Origin: Calditrichota bacterium | Lineage (GTDB): Bacteria; Zhuqueibacterota; Zhuqueibacteria; Zhuqueibacterales; Geothermadaptataceae | NCBI GenBank assembly: GCA_008501765.1 | Contig: QQUE01000007.1 | Location: forward strand, 1-64,000 | Length of the DNA: 64,000 nt | Direction of reading: 5' to 3' | Part shown: positions 9,478-19,238 of the stretch, in pieces | Layout: each line of letters begins with the position of its first letter | How positions within the stretch are numbered: the stretch's first letter is position 1 | The notes under the pieces: generated by a model | The model's database searches: none | Told to the model about the DNA's origin: nothing | Seen by the model: only the letters and a program-made list of their open reading frames with translations | Made by a program: the position numbers and the translations under genes

Positions 9478-10357
9478 TTCTATCATTCCTTCGCTCAATC
9501 AAATTGAGTCCGCGTAGTTTCATTTTAAAGCGATTCGTTTTGATGTGATCCGTCGCTGTCATACAACATCCGATACAGTATTTACTGAAGGATGTGGGCT
9601 GCAATCTGTAATGCTTCATGATATCCAAAAAACGTGATGATGTCAGCGCTTTTGGTTGCTTGACTTCAGCGATAATCAAGCTTTTCAGGTGAACTTTTTC
9701 GCCCGAAGATGGGTTTTGAAACCGGGCATCAAAATCGATTGTCACACGTTCATTCGATGTTTTGCTGGCAAATGTGATTCTTTTATAAATTCCAATCAGG
9801 CTGGGCTGTAAATGATGGAATTCTTCCGGCAGTCGTTTTTTTAAAAATGAATGATCGGATCCCGGCATTTTTTTATGCAGGCCTCGGACTGAAATTCTTT
9901 CTTTGATTGTTCGCTTTTTGTTGGTTTTAAATTTGACTTCTAAAAAAGTCGTGCTTGTTTCCTTGTATCGCCGGTATCGGACTTTGTATCGGTTTAATTT
10001 ACCATTGTGATGATTATGATAAAAACTAAAACCCGGTGTATCCCAATAGACATTTTGATAAGTGAATATCCGATTGTCTTTAATCTCCAAGATATTATAA
10101 AAATCTGTGAGCTGATGGAAAATTTGTTGTAGCAATTGCCTCGTGAAAATGAACTTGGTATCGATGCGGTCCATCAAGCTAATATTTTGAATATCATTTA
10201 GCGAGATCGAATCAAACCCGAGCACCCGGTAACGCAGGCTATAAGGTTTAATTTTTACATCGGTCGGTTCAGGCGAGGCAACTGCTTCGTCATTATTAGT
10301 CTCGTCCAGAGGGACGGGTATATTTTCATTCATTATTGGTGTTCTTTTCTCGATCAC
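9455..10357 (-). CDS. VTC domain protein, polyphosphate-polymerase-like
   Basis: The 300-residue product carries the tunnel-fold signatures of the VTC family: DRIDTKF at 64-69, YWDTPGF near 104-110, RYKVRYR at 123-129 and FLEVKFK at 138-144. Lys and Arg in these motifs bind triphosphate or polyphosphate in characterised relatives. Yeast VTC makes polyphosphate from ATP. Bacterial homologues are often of unproven activity. The frame opens with GTG at 10357, and an ATG at 10333 is also possible. Neither has a strong ribosome site. It is coupled to the DUF4956 gene downstream. The CotH kinase gene often found with this pair is not in the window. Confidence 0.85.
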   Translation of the reverse strand: MIEKRTPIMNENIPVPLDETNNDEAVASPEPTDVKIKPYSLRYRVLGFDSISLNDIQNISLMDRIDTKFIFTRQLLQQIFHQLTDFYNILEIKDNRIFTYQNVYWDTPGFSFYHNHHNGKLNRYKVRYRRYKETSTTFLEVKFKTNKKRTIKERISVRGLHKKMPGSDHSFLKKRLPEEFHHLQPSLIGIYKRITFASKTSNERVTIDFDARFQNPSSGEKVHLKSLIIAEVKQPKALTSSRFLDIMKHYRLQPTSFSKYCIGCCMTATDHIKTNRFKMKLRGLNLIERRNDRNGTNNTH

Positions 10358-10795
10358 ATAATTTTCGGTCAGAGATTCATATAACTATCATTTTTATATA
10401 ATATTTATTAGACATTCAATCTATGTAAAAGTTCAAATAGTGAAAGTAGAATTTAATCTAATTTAATCAAAAAATATTACCAACTATCTCATCGGATCGC
10501 AAATACAAATTCACAATTTTTTGCAATCTTTTTCACGGTTGAATTTAGTATTTACATTATCATTGAAAATATCAACTACAATCTTCTTTAACAATACGAT
10601 CTCAATAGTCCGATGGCGACTCACTCAAGATGCTAAATCTGACAGATTTCAACAATTATCGCCTATTTGGAAATCCTTGCAACTAATCACCAAGTTTGTT
10701 AAGTTAAATCCGGTGTCCATTTCTTTGGTTCAAAGGAATGTTTTCCCGATAGTTGACTGCATCAAAAAATGTAATAAATAGTCTGCAATAGAATT
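10358..10795. other. Divergent intergenic region
   Basis: These 438 AT-rich bases lie between the VTC gene (minus) and the kinase-like fusion (plus). A plus-strand open frame at 10521-10781 starts with TTG, has no ribosome site and has no recognisable features, so I do not call it a gene. Otherwise I see only presumed promoter DNA. Confidence 0.45.
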
Positions 10796-13423
10796 ATGAT
10801 TTTAAATAAACATGCTCTCATTTTTATCGGGTGCAATTCACGTTTTGTGTATTTATCCCACGAAGAAAAATTAAAAGAAGTTTTATCTGTCATTCGATTT
10901 TGGACAAATTATTCCCTCAAGATAAAATGTTCCTCCCTGAATTACCTTGTTGCTCCGGATGCAGCCCCTTTTGTTGCCAAAACCAGTGAAACCTTAGGAA
11001 GAGAAATATCCTGTATCGTATTGCCATCAGTCAATAAATTTGCTGAATCGATAAATAATGTCCTTAAAACGTTCGGTGAAGGTAAGAAAAATTCCGTATT
11101 TTTGCTATCGAATAATTGTTATTTTCCCCAACCGGATGAATTAAGTCCGGCTTTTCAAAAAATCAATTCTGAGGAACGCAGCCTCTTTTTCTTAACAGGC
11201 CAAAAATCCGATTTCGGCCTGTACCCACGGCTGGTTGTGTCGATCACCGGGGAGCCGGTCGGCAGTGTGGATAAAACAGTCTCTGGTTTGAGCCGTGCTT
11301 TAGCCTCATTTTACGCCAGCACTGAGAAAGGCGGTGAAATTTCTGCAGAACGGGCGCTAAGTTTAGCCATTGACTTTCTTGGCACCAAAACAAGCGCCAA
11401 AGGTCTATTACATAATTTATTCGACCATCTTTCTTCCGGAGAAATGTTGGTACGCACCGATTTGGAAAAGTATTTCACAGCAAAAGATCGAATTATCGAA
11501 CTGGTGAATGGTCAAAAAATGACTGGCGCAGAAATTGAAAAAACAAGCGCAGTTGACCTCGGTGTTTATGTTTTTTCCCCGCAAATATTGCAGGAAGCTG
11601 TACAAGTATTAATCGAATTCAATAAATCAAAGTCACAGCCTGTATTCGATTTGATCGGTGCTGTCGCCACGCTACAGCGTGCGGACGTCGAAGTCTATAA
11701 AGTAAAAAAACCAGATTCTGAAGAAAATGTTGTTTCGCAAATTTACGGGAAACCGGAATCAGCGAGTCACTCTGAAACACAGGTTATTTACCGTAGCCCT
11801 GACAAAAAGAAACAACCAACATCATTCGTACTTTCAGAAATCGCAGAAAAGCGGTTACGGACATGGCTTTTAGAAGCCTATGGGATGGACAAAGCATTAA
11901 TTAAGGAAAAATTTGAATACCTCGGATTTATCTTTGAGTTATTTTTCTATCATTTTGGGGAAGGGGCGATCAGTCTCGGCCGGGCAGCGGCGCCTGTGGC
12001 TTTGCTGGGCCGGCATTTGGAAAACTTTGGCGGCATGATTAACGCCGCAGCCATATCCCGGGAATGCCAGGTGATGACGCGGGCAACGGAAAATGACACC
12101 ATCAGAATTCGTTGCACAGCGCCGGCACTCTTTCCGGATACAAATATACCAATTTCAGATATTCTCGCCGTAACAGGCAAAGACTTTACATGGCAGGAAT
12201 TTCTACAAAACAAGAACCTGCATGCTTTTATACGATCCCACCAACACCCCTGGATGGCTTATGTGTTTGCGACTCTATTGCGTGCCTGCACCTTAAATAA
12301 TTCGAATCGACTGAGTGGAATAGATATTTTGATTGCCAATAGTTTACCGGGAAATGCAGGATTCAATATATTGCCAAGTCTCGTTTTTGCCCTGGCGGAA
12401 GCGTTGATTCAACAACGTGAAAACGAATTTTCTGATAAGCAAATCTATAACTTTGTATGCGAAGTTTATGCTTTTTTACGACTTGAATTGCCCCTCCGGG
12501 AGATCACGACGCTCGCTTGTGCAAAAGCCGGGAAAATTTTGCCTATTCAATTTTCCCCAATCGCAATTGCGAAACATATTCAATTTCCGGATGCTTGTCG
12601 CCTGCTTTTTTGCCACTCTGGAATGACAAACGTGCAAGAAAACCATTCGCAAAACAATCTCGCGCGTTTAAAGGAAAACATCCATCAAAGTCTTAAGATT
12701 ATTGAATCAAAACGGGCTCATCCCGGACTGGCAATAAATCATATTCGTGATTTATTGCCCAAAAGAATGGCCGTTTCGGTAGCCGAGTTTTATAGTCTTT
12801 TCGAGCATGTCCCGGAACATTTAACCGATAATTTATTTCTTAATAAGCCACTTTCTGACTCGAACGACAATGGTGAGCAGACAAAAACAGTGGCCCAAAT
12901 AATTCCTGCACGAAATGTTTTAATGTACCTCATTGGTGAATATTGCCGTTGCCGGGAATTAATTGTCCGTCTTAATATGGGTGATATCGAAGGCGCTGGC
13001 CGATTGCTACGAATTGCCCACGATGGGGAGCGGGTTGCCGTTCGAAAAAATGGCCGGCTGGAAAAATACCGATTGCATTACACGGATGATTTACTCTCTG
13101 ATTTACAAAAAATAGCCCTGCAAAATCCTGAGTCTGTCGCAATTTATGAACAATCGGGAGCTGTGCAAACAAGTTCACCTGAAATTGATGAATTGGTGGA
13201 TGTGCTGAATTCGGTGCATGGGGTTTTAGGCGCTCATATTTCAGGCTATGGCACGGCTGGTGGTGCACTCGCATTGGTCGAGAAAAGTGCCGTAGAATCC
13301 TGTATTGAACACATTGACAAAGAGTATTATCAACCGCGTGGTTTTGAAAAAACTGTGCTGGCTTCACGTCCGGTTTCCGGATGCAGCGGAATTAAATTTT
13401 CACGCGAAGAATTGACGGAATAA
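10796..13423 (+). CDS. Nucleotidyltransferase-like / galactokinase-type GHMP kinase fusion, motifs eroded
   Basis: This protein of 875 residues was assembled from two enzyme folds. About residues 1-320 look like a sugar nucleotidyltransferase: a short IFIGCNS stretch stands where the GGxGTR loop belongs, and DLGVYVFSPQIL resembles the GlmU/pyrophosphorylase strand. About 380-860 follow galactokinase: GRAAAPVALLGRHLENFGG (near 390-410) replaces the sugar-binding GRVNLIGEHTDYxGG, LPGNAGFNILPS (near 516-527) replaces PxGxGLSSSA, MGDIEGAGRLLRIAH matches the GDF.xxGxLMxxSH block, and GYGTAGG replaces GGGFGG. The order recalls bifunctional fucokinase/GDP-fucose pyrophosphorylase (FKP), but the key loops are altered. 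It could be a sugar kinase of unusual specificity or a pseudoenzyme. No sugar pathway genes flank it. Confidence 0.6.
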   Translation: MILNKHALIFIGCNSRFVYLSHEEKLKEVLSVIRFWTNYSLKIKCSSLNYLVAPDAAPFVAKTSETLGREISCIVLPSVNKFAESINNVLKTFGEGKKNSVFLLSNNCYFPQPDELSPAFQKINSEERSLFFLTGQKSDFGLYPRLVVSITGEPVGSVDKTVSGLSRALASFYASTEKGGEISAERALSLAIDFLGTKTSAKGLLHNLFDHLSSGEMLVRTDLEKYFTAKDRIIELVNGQKMTGAEIEKTSAVDLGVYVFSPQILQEAVQVLIEFNKSKSQPVFDLIGAVATLQRADVEVYKVKKPDSEENVVSQIYGKPESASHSETQVIYRSPDKKKQPTSFVLSEIAEKRLRTWLLEAYGMDKALIKEKFEYLGFIFELFFYHFGEGAISLGRAAAPVALLGRHLENFGGMINAAAISRECQVMTRATENDTIRIRCTAPALFPDTNIPISDILAVTGKDFTWQEFLQNKNLHAFIRSHQHPWMAYVFATLLRACTLNNSNRLSGIDILIANSLPGNAGFNILPSLVFALAEALIQQRENEFSDKQIYNFVCEVYAFLRLELPLREITTLACAKAGKILPIQFSPIAIAKHIQFPDACRLLFCHSGMTNVQENHSQNNLARLKENIHQSLKIIESKRAHPGLAINHIRDLLPKRMAVSVAEFYSLFEHVPEHLTDNLFLNKPLSDSNDNGEQTKTVAQIIPARNVLMYLIGEYCRCRELIVRLNMGDIEGAGRLLRIAHDGERVAVRKNGRLEKYRLHYTDDLLSDLQKIALQNPESVAIYEQSGAVQTSSPEIDELVDVLNSVHGVLGAHISGYGTAGGALALVEKSAVESCIEHIDKEYYQPRGFEKTVLASRPVSGCSGIKFSREELTE

Positions 13424-13448
13424 TTATAGGCCTGCGGCAAAATGATTT

Positions 13449-14333
13449 TTGCTATACCAGAAATTAAATTGCTATTTTAGTTCGAATAATCAACAAGCGC
13501 TTTATTCAATTTTTAAAGGATATTTCCCAATATTTAAATTTTCAATAAACAATGAAATATTAACCATTGCTGAAATCCTGTTGCTCTGCCTGATTTTTTC
13601 AGCATGCGCTGATAATTCACCCAACAATCCCAAGGACCCGGACGGTTCAGAGTTGTCGTTTGAAGTCGTGCGCAGCTTTCCCCATGATACGCTTGCATTT
13701 ACACAGGGATTACTGGTTCACAATGGTTTTTTTTATGAAAGTACAGGTAAATATGGCTTTTCATCATTACGAAAAGTTCAGATAAATACCGGTGAAGTTT
13801 TACAAAAACACGATCTGGCGCCCGGAATCTTTGCAGAAGGTTTGGCTTTTGCCAATGAAAAGTTTATTCAATTATCCTGGCGTTCTCAAACCGGATTTGT
13901 TTATCAGGAAGACAATTTTGCTGTCCTTTCGACTTTCCAATATAACCGGGAAGGGTGGGGGCTGACATTTGATGGACAGGATTTAATTATGAGCGATGGT
14001 TCTGATTCGCTTTTTTATTGGGATTCAGAATCGTTTAGCGAAAAGAGAGCCGTCGCAATTACTTCTTCCGGTGAACCTGTTTTTCGACTAAACGAGTTGG
14101 AATATATCAATGGACAAATTTGGGCAAATATCTGGAAATCCGACTCCATCGCAATCATAAATCCAGATGAGGGAACTGTTGTTTCCTGGCTTAATTTACA
14201 GGGAATTTTAAGCGAGAACGAAAGTACGTTTTCGGCGGACGTGTTAAACGGAATCGCCTGGGATGCAGTAAATAATGCTATATTTGTAACTGGAAAATAC
14301 TGGCCGAAAGTATACCAGATCACTATCTTTTAA
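13449..14333 (+). CDS. Glutaminyl-peptide cyclotransferase-like lipoprotein
   Basis: The mature part matches the plant-type glutaminyl cyclase family, a five-bladed propeller that turns N-terminal Gln into pyroglutamate. Diagnostic stretches are FPHDTLAFTQGLLVHNGFFYESTG, GKYGFSSLR, EGWGLTFDGQDLIMSDGS and LNELEYINGQIWANIW. A lipobox-like LIFSAC lies near residue 53, after a hydrophobic stretch, so the enzyme is probably anchored in the envelope. The start is unclear: the frame opens with TTG at 13449, gives an overlong leader and has no ATG in frame before the signal sequence. An AAAGGA at 13515-13520 hints at a later non-ATG start. The upstream fusion gene ends 25 bases before. Confidence 0.8.
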   Translation: MLYQKLNCYFSSNNQQALYSIFKGYFPIFKFSINNEILTIAEILLLCLIFSACADNSPNNPKDPDGSELSFEVVRSFPHDTLAFTQGLLVHNGFFYESTGKYGFSSLRKVQINTGEVLQKHDLAPGIFAEGLAFANEKFIQLSWRSQTGFVYQEDNFAVLSTFQYNREGWGLTFDGQDLIMSDGSDSLFYWDSESFSEKRAVAITSSGEPVFRLNELEYINGQIWANIWKSDSIAIINPDEGTVVSWLNLQGILSENESTFSADVLNGIAWDAVNNAIFVTGKYWPKVYQITIF

Positions 14334-14435
14334 ATCTGATAAATATGAAACTTTTACTACTGAACTCTTGTCTAAAGAGAACATTTATCAGGGCAAAGAA
14401 TTCCGGAATTTATTTTTATAGAAGGCTAAAAAGTA

Positions 14436-17400
14436 ATGACAGTCGGACATTTTAAAAGTACGATTTTACAGTTAATGATTTTCATGTTTTGTTTGAGCCT
14501 CATTGCATCTGGTGGATTACACGCGCAAACCATAAACAAACGGCAGGAAATGCGTTCTTTTATCAGCGCAAAGGGTATTTATGATGATGGCCTCTACCAA
14601 TTAGCGAACGAAAAGTTTGGCGATTTTCTATCTGAATTTCCTCAAAGTTCCTACGCGGCTCAGGCTACATTTTTACGAGCAGAATCAAATTTTCATCAAA
14701 GCTTGTTTATGAATGCAGTTGAATATTACCGTGAAATGCTGCAAAACTATTCTGCCATCGAGTTGCGCGATCGCGCCCAATACCGTATCGGGCAGAGTCT
14801 GCACTACGCCGAACGCTATAGTGAGGCAATCCATGCTTTACGCACATTTTTGGAAGTCTATCCTCAGTCCACTCTCGTGGACCAGGGCCATTACTGGCTC
14901 GGAGAATCGCTCTATAATATCCAGGATTATGATAACGCCTTGCAAGAATACGCTATTGTGATGGCGCGCTATCCAAACAGCACAGTTATCGATTATGCTT
15001 TGTACTCCGCAGCCTGGATTTATGAACAAAAGAAGGATTACAAGCGGGCACAAGCGGCTTACCAAAAATTATTAAGCGAACACCGCAGTAGTTCATTGCG
15101 GCCTCAGGCAGAATTTCACCTGGCTTTCAGCGATTATGGATTAAAAAATTATCCGGAAGCAATGCGAAAACTCGAAAAAGCTATTTCGACACATCCTGCA
15201 CATGAGCTTGTTTTGCAGGCACAGTTTCTCGTTGCCGAATGTCATTTTAAAACCGCAAATTATAAAGCGGCAACTTTGGCCTATGACGCGGTAATTCAAG
15301 CTGGTGATAACCGCTACATCGATGATGCTCTCTATGGTTCTGGCTGGGCTGCAATGGATCAAAATAAATTCACGCAGGCGGTTTCCTTTTTTGACCAACT
15401 CATCGAAAGATATCCGCAGAGTGAATTGCTTGTTTCGGCCAGATTTCAGCGTGGCAAGGCCTATCTACGCTTGAATGAAAAAACCAAAGCCCGGCAATCT
15501 TTTGAAGTTATTCGGGACAAATATCCCCAGACAAAAGAAGCGCCTGCTGCCATTTTTGAATTGGGCGCATTGGATTTTTCAGGTAAAATTTACGGAAATG
15601 CACTGGTAAGTTTTGAGACTATTTTGCAAAAATACCCTGCTTCCGAGATCGCTGAGGATGCTTGTTTTATGGCTGGTGAATGTTTGTTTGCCAACCAAAA
15701 ATATGCGGATGCCGAAATTCGTTATAAACAGGTCATCGACAATTATTCCGCATCAGATTTAACCCCGAAAGCCTTGTTGAAATTAGGCCGTACCCGGTTT
15801 TTGCAGGAAAATTATATCGCGGCACTTGCCAGTTTTAAACAGCTCCTTTCCGAATATGAATCTCATTCTTTGGCCCCCGCCGCACAATTCTGGGTTGGTG
15901 AAAGTTATTTTAAATCGGGCGATGCGAAGAGCGCTGAAACTGCCTACACACAAGTTTTGCAAAAATGGCCGCAAAGTGAGTTTGTGACCAAAGCACGTTA
16001 CGGGCAAGGCTGGGCACGGATGAACCAAAATCAGTATCAGGAAGCGGCCTCTTCGTTTTTATTAGCAACCGACGATGAAAGTAATTCCCAAATCGGCGCC
16101 GATGCTTTGCTGCGCGCCGGCGATGCATTTTACAATTTGAAGCAGTACGATAAATCGGAGGCCTCTTACAAACGCGCTTTGCAAAAAGCCAATACGCAAC
16201 AAGAAAAATCTGAAGCTGTTTTTCAGATTGGAATGTGCCAATTTCGGCAGGGAGATTTATCGGCGGCAGCGCAATCTTTCTCGCGCATTACCGCAAATTA
16301 TACTTCATCGAATTACCTGAATCGTGCTCAATACATGATTGGCAGGTGTTATTTTCGGCAAAATCGTTATGCTGATGCACGACACGCCATGCAACAAGTT
16401 GTCAGAAATGATGCGCAGAACGACTATGCTGACGATGCGCGTTACGCGATTGGCGATGCCTGGTACAATGAAGGAAAATACGATCAAGCCATTGGTGCTT
16501 ACCAGGAATTGATTGACCGGCATCCGCAAAGTGAGTTTGTCGATGATGCGGTAAGCGGGATTCAATGGTCGCTGCTGCAGCAAGAAAAATACGACGCAGC
16601 TATAGCATTTTCGGACCAGTACATCGCTAAAAATCCTGGCAGCGCATTGGCGGCTGATCTGCAGTTTAAAAAGGCAGAACTGCTTTACAACTTAAACAAA
16701 TATCGCGAAGCAGCAGATGAATTTCGTGTGCTGTTCCAAAAATATCCACGTAAAAAAGCGGCACAGGCTGCCTGGTTTTGGGTCGGGAATTCCCATTTGA
16801 AAATGGCTGATACATTACGCGCAATCAGCGCTTTTGAGCGGCAAGCCAACGAATTCCCGCAAGCTGCTGATTCTCCGCAGGCATTGCTCGAAACCGGAAA
16901 ATTATTGGTTGTAAAAAAGAATTATTCCAAGGCAGGACTCATATTTCAACAGGTGATCAACGCATATCAGAATCAGGTTTTTGCTGGTCAGGCAGAACTG
17001 GCTCTCGGTGAAATGTATTTACGACAACAAAAACTGACACGGGCTCAATCTCATTTTCTCAATGTTCGAACAAATTTTTCAAGCAATAAATTAAAAGCCA
17101 ATGCGAACCTGGGATTGGGAAAAGTGGCCTTTGAGCAAGAAAAATATCCGGAAGCAAAGCGGTATTTTCTGGAGGTGACGGAATTGGACACCGATGAAAA
17201 TGCAGCAGAAGCCCAGTTTTTAATGGGTGAGATTTTTGCTGCCGACGAACAATACAAAGAGGCAATCGTCGAATTTCTCAATGTAAAATATTTATACAGC
17301 AGCCAGACAAAATGGGTAATACAGGGGATTTACCGGGCCGCCATTTGTCAGGAAAAACGGGAGCGTTTTGGCGATGCCCGAAAATTATATCAATCACTTC

Positions 17401-17471
17401 TCGACGGGTATTCCGATCGAATTTACAAAGAAATGGCTTTGGAGAGATTGAATGCGATTAAAGGGAAGTAA
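14436..17471 (+). CDS. Exported tetratricopeptide-repeat protein, about 25 repeats
   Basis: This protein has 1011 residues, with a signal peptide (hydrophobic 10-25, ending SGGLHAQT). The rest is almost wholly TPR units of the YbgF/BamD type, with recurring A.Y.G.A...Y..AI..Y......YP.S patterns, for example FLEVYPQSTLVDQGHYWLGE and LIDRHPQSEFVDDAV. Such periplasmic TPR arrays hold protein complexes together; YbgF/CpoB acts with the Tol-Pal system. The last 20 bases overlap the next gene, and ExbB, ExbD and TonB genes follow. This suggests that it is a scaffold for an energised outer-membrane system. I see no catalytic domain. An AAGG about eleven bases before the ATG is the only ribosome site. 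Confidence 0.85.
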   Translation: MTVGHFKSTILQLMIFMFCLSLIASGGLHAQTINKRQEMRSFISAKGIYDDGLYQLANEKFGDFLSEFPQSSYAAQATFLRAESNFHQSLFMNAVEYYREMLQNYSAIELRDRAQYRIGQSLHYAERYSEAIHALRTFLEVYPQSTLVDQGHYWLGESLYNIQDYDNALQEYAIVMARYPNSTVIDYALYSAAWIYEQKKDYKRAQAAYQKLLSEHRSSSLRPQAEFHLAFSDYGLKNYPEAMRKLEKAISTHPAHELVLQAQFLVAECHFKTANYKAATLAYDAVIQAGDNRYIDDALYGSGWAAMDQNKFTQAVSFFDQLIERYPQSELLVSARFQRGKAYLRLNEKTKARQSFEVIRDKYPQTKEAPAAIFELGALDFSGKIYGNALVSFETILQKYPASEIAEDACFMAGECLFANQKYADAEIRYKQVIDNYSASDLTPKALLKLGRTRFLQENYIAALASFKQLLSEYESHSLAPAAQFWVGESYFKSGDAKSAETAYTQVLQKWPQSEFVTKARYGQGWARMNQNQYQEAASSFLLATDDESNSQIGADALLRAGDAFYNLKQYDKSEASYKRALQKANTQQEKSEAVFQIGMCQFRQGDLSAAAQSFSRITANYTSSNYLNRAQYMIGRCYFRQNRYADARHAMQQVVRNDAQNDYADDARYAIGDAWYNEGKYDQAIGAYQELIDRHPQSEFVDDAVSGIQWSLLQQEKYDAAIAFSDQYIAKNPGSALAADLQFKKAELLYNLNKYREAADEFRVLFQKYPRKKAAQAAWFWVGNSHLKMADTLRAISAFERQANEFPQAADSPQALLETGKLLVVKKNYSKAGLIFQQVINAYQNQVFAGQAELALGEMYLRQQKLTRAQSHFLNVRTNFSSNKLKANANLGLGKVAFEQEKYPEAKRYFLEVTELDTDENAAEAQFLMGEIFAADEQYKEAIVEFLNVKYLYSSQTKWVIQGIYRAAICQEKRERFGDARKLYQSLLDGYSDRIYKEMALERLNAIKGK

Positions 17472-19173
17472 GAAGCGAGCTGTCTTTTGTTTGTTAGTAT
17501 CATTGATTTCCTTCGATCTGTTCGCGCAGGAAAAAAAAGCAGCGCCACCCCCAACTGCGTTTAAAATTGAAACGGATAGTCTGAAGGCACTTCCTGAAAA
17601 TAAGAAGCCGAAATCCGGTCAACAATCGGGCAAAAAGGAAAATCTGAAGCTGCCCGATGTATTGATTTATGGAAAAGACACCGCAAAACATGTCGGCGGC
17701 ACGAAGAAATCGATTGAAAATGATAATACCGAGCTTGTTACACCCGACACAAATTATGAACCCATGTCGCTGAGCAACGTGGAGCAGGGAAAAAGACAAA
17801 CGCTCGAAAAAGAGAGTTCAGGTAAATACCAGCAAGCCGATGCCCGCATTTATGGTGGCCAATTTACCCAATGGGGCGGCAGTGCTAATTTCTGGACTGC
17901 GAACCCGGTTTTTGACATTGGTTTCGATGGTGAATTTAAGCACAGCGACGGTGAGTTCAGAAATCAGGAATCTGACAGGATCGATGCTGAAATGAATTTC
18001 GGAATGATGGGCAATAACAATAGTGGCTGGCGGTTTAAAGTTCGTCATTCCAGCAATGATTTTAAACTTTATGGTGCTGTAGTCGATTCTGCAGAGCGTA
18101 AAATTACGATGAACCAACTGGATTTTCTGTCGAAAGGGAAACTGAGTTTTGGCTTGGTTGGCAAGGCACGATTAAATTATGCGCTTGTGGCAATATATAA
18201 CAAAAATCTGCAAAATAACGATGACAAGCGGAAAGTACTCTCTTTTGATTCTGAGTTTACCAAAAAAATCACAGATTTTGAGCTAAGTTTGCAGCCGTCT
18301 GCCTATTTTGTCCGATCTGATGCTGATTCCATCAACAATGCCTATTTTGACTGGTACTCCTTAAAAGCTAAAACAAAAATTCCTGTTTCACCAAAACTGA
18401 TAACCGATTTTTCTCTCGGTGTGCAGGCTGTTGATTTTGGCGATGAGAGAAATAATCAGTTTTCGGCTGATATCGGTGCAATCTATATTCCGGCTTCTGT
18501 GGCAAGTATACGAATGCGTTTTTTCTCCGGTTATCGTTTTCTTCCCTGGCATAAACTCATCGAACAAAATGGATTTATTGCCAACGACCAATATTCTCAT
18601 GTTGAAAAAATTAACTGGGGAACCAACCTGACTTTCGATTGGCGGTTGAACAGGAAAATGACCCTACTCACGGCTTACTCTTTACAAAGCATCGATGGAT
18701 TTCTTTATTTCGAGCGTAATGGGGAAGGTCTATTTAACACACAGACGATCGATTTGCATCTGCGTCAATTTGATGTCGGGTTAAAAATCCAATTAAACAC
18801 GGCAATTGAACTTGAAGGCCATGTGAAACTGGAAGACTATAAATTGCGAAACTTGCGGGATAATGGACAACTATACTATGATCTGCCCTATTTCGCCGAG
18901 TTCCAGGCCCCATTTAATATTACCTATAAACCCATCCCCAAACTGGAGCTTAATGGTGAGGTGCATTTCATCGGGGAACGCGCCTACTTACTTACGTCAA
19001 CGGACAAGCTACCCGTTTATTCGGCTTTGTCGGCTTCAATACTGTTTCACATAAACGATCATTTTAATCTATTTTTAAACGGGAATAATTTGACGGACTC
19101 CCACCATCAAATCTGGCAGGGGTACAAATCCGTTGGAGCCAATATTCTGGGTGGCTTCGGTGCCACCTGGTGA
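17452..19173 (+). CDS. TonB-receptor-like outer-membrane beta-barrel lacking a plug
   Basis: The protein has 573 residues, with a signal peptide (FCLLVSLISFDLFAQ, about residues 12-26) and a low-complexity Lys/Pro-rich stretch to about 60. A short LKLPDVLIYGKDT segment follows, which could be TonB-box-like. From about residue 125 to the end, alternating strands with aromatic girdles resemble a TonB-dependent receptor barrel. They include a FLNGNNLTD-type penultimate strand and a terminal Trp (GGFGATW). A full plug domain is not visible. It overlaps the TPR gene by 20 bases and has a GGAGA site before its ATG. The context says that it works with the TPR protein and the ExbB-ExbD-TonB set. The transported ligand is unknown. 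Confidence 0.7.
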   Translation: MRLKGSKKRAVFCLLVSLISFDLFAQEKKAAPPPTAFKIETDSLKALPENKKPKSGQQSGKKENLKLPDVLIYGKDTAKHVGGTKKSIENDNTELVTPDTNYEPMSLSNVEQGKRQTLEKESSGKYQQADARIYGGQFTQWGGSANFWTANPVFDIGFDGEFKHSDGEFRNQESDRIDAEMNFGMMGNNNSGWRFKVRHSSNDFKLYGAVVDSAERKITMNQLDFLSKGKLSFGLVGKARLNYALVAIYNKNLQNNDDKRKVLSFDSEFTKKITDFELSLQPSAYFVRSDADSINNAYFDWYSLKAKTKIPVSPKLITDFSLGVQAVDFGDERNNQFSADIGAIYIPASVASIRMRFFSGYRFLPWHKLIEQNGFIANDQYSHVEKINWGTNLTFDWRLNRKMTLLTAYSLQSIDGFLYFERNGEGLFNTQTIDLHLRQFDVGLKIQLNTAIELEGHVKLEDYKLRNLRDNGQLYYDLPYFAEFQAPFNITYKPIPKLELNGEVHFIGERAYLLTSTDKLPVYSALSASILFHINDHFNLFLNGNNLTDSHHQIWQGYKSVGANILGGFGATW

Positions 19174-19238
19174 CCGGAATTTTTGCAATTGAGATTTTTC
19201 AGAACTGATGATTTAACTTTCCATTTTCGGAGGCATTC

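Noticed and set aside
10521-10781. Open frame of 86 codons with TTG start
   Set aside because: It has no ribosome site, no signal or domain pattern and an amino-acid composition typical of AT-rich non-coding DNA.
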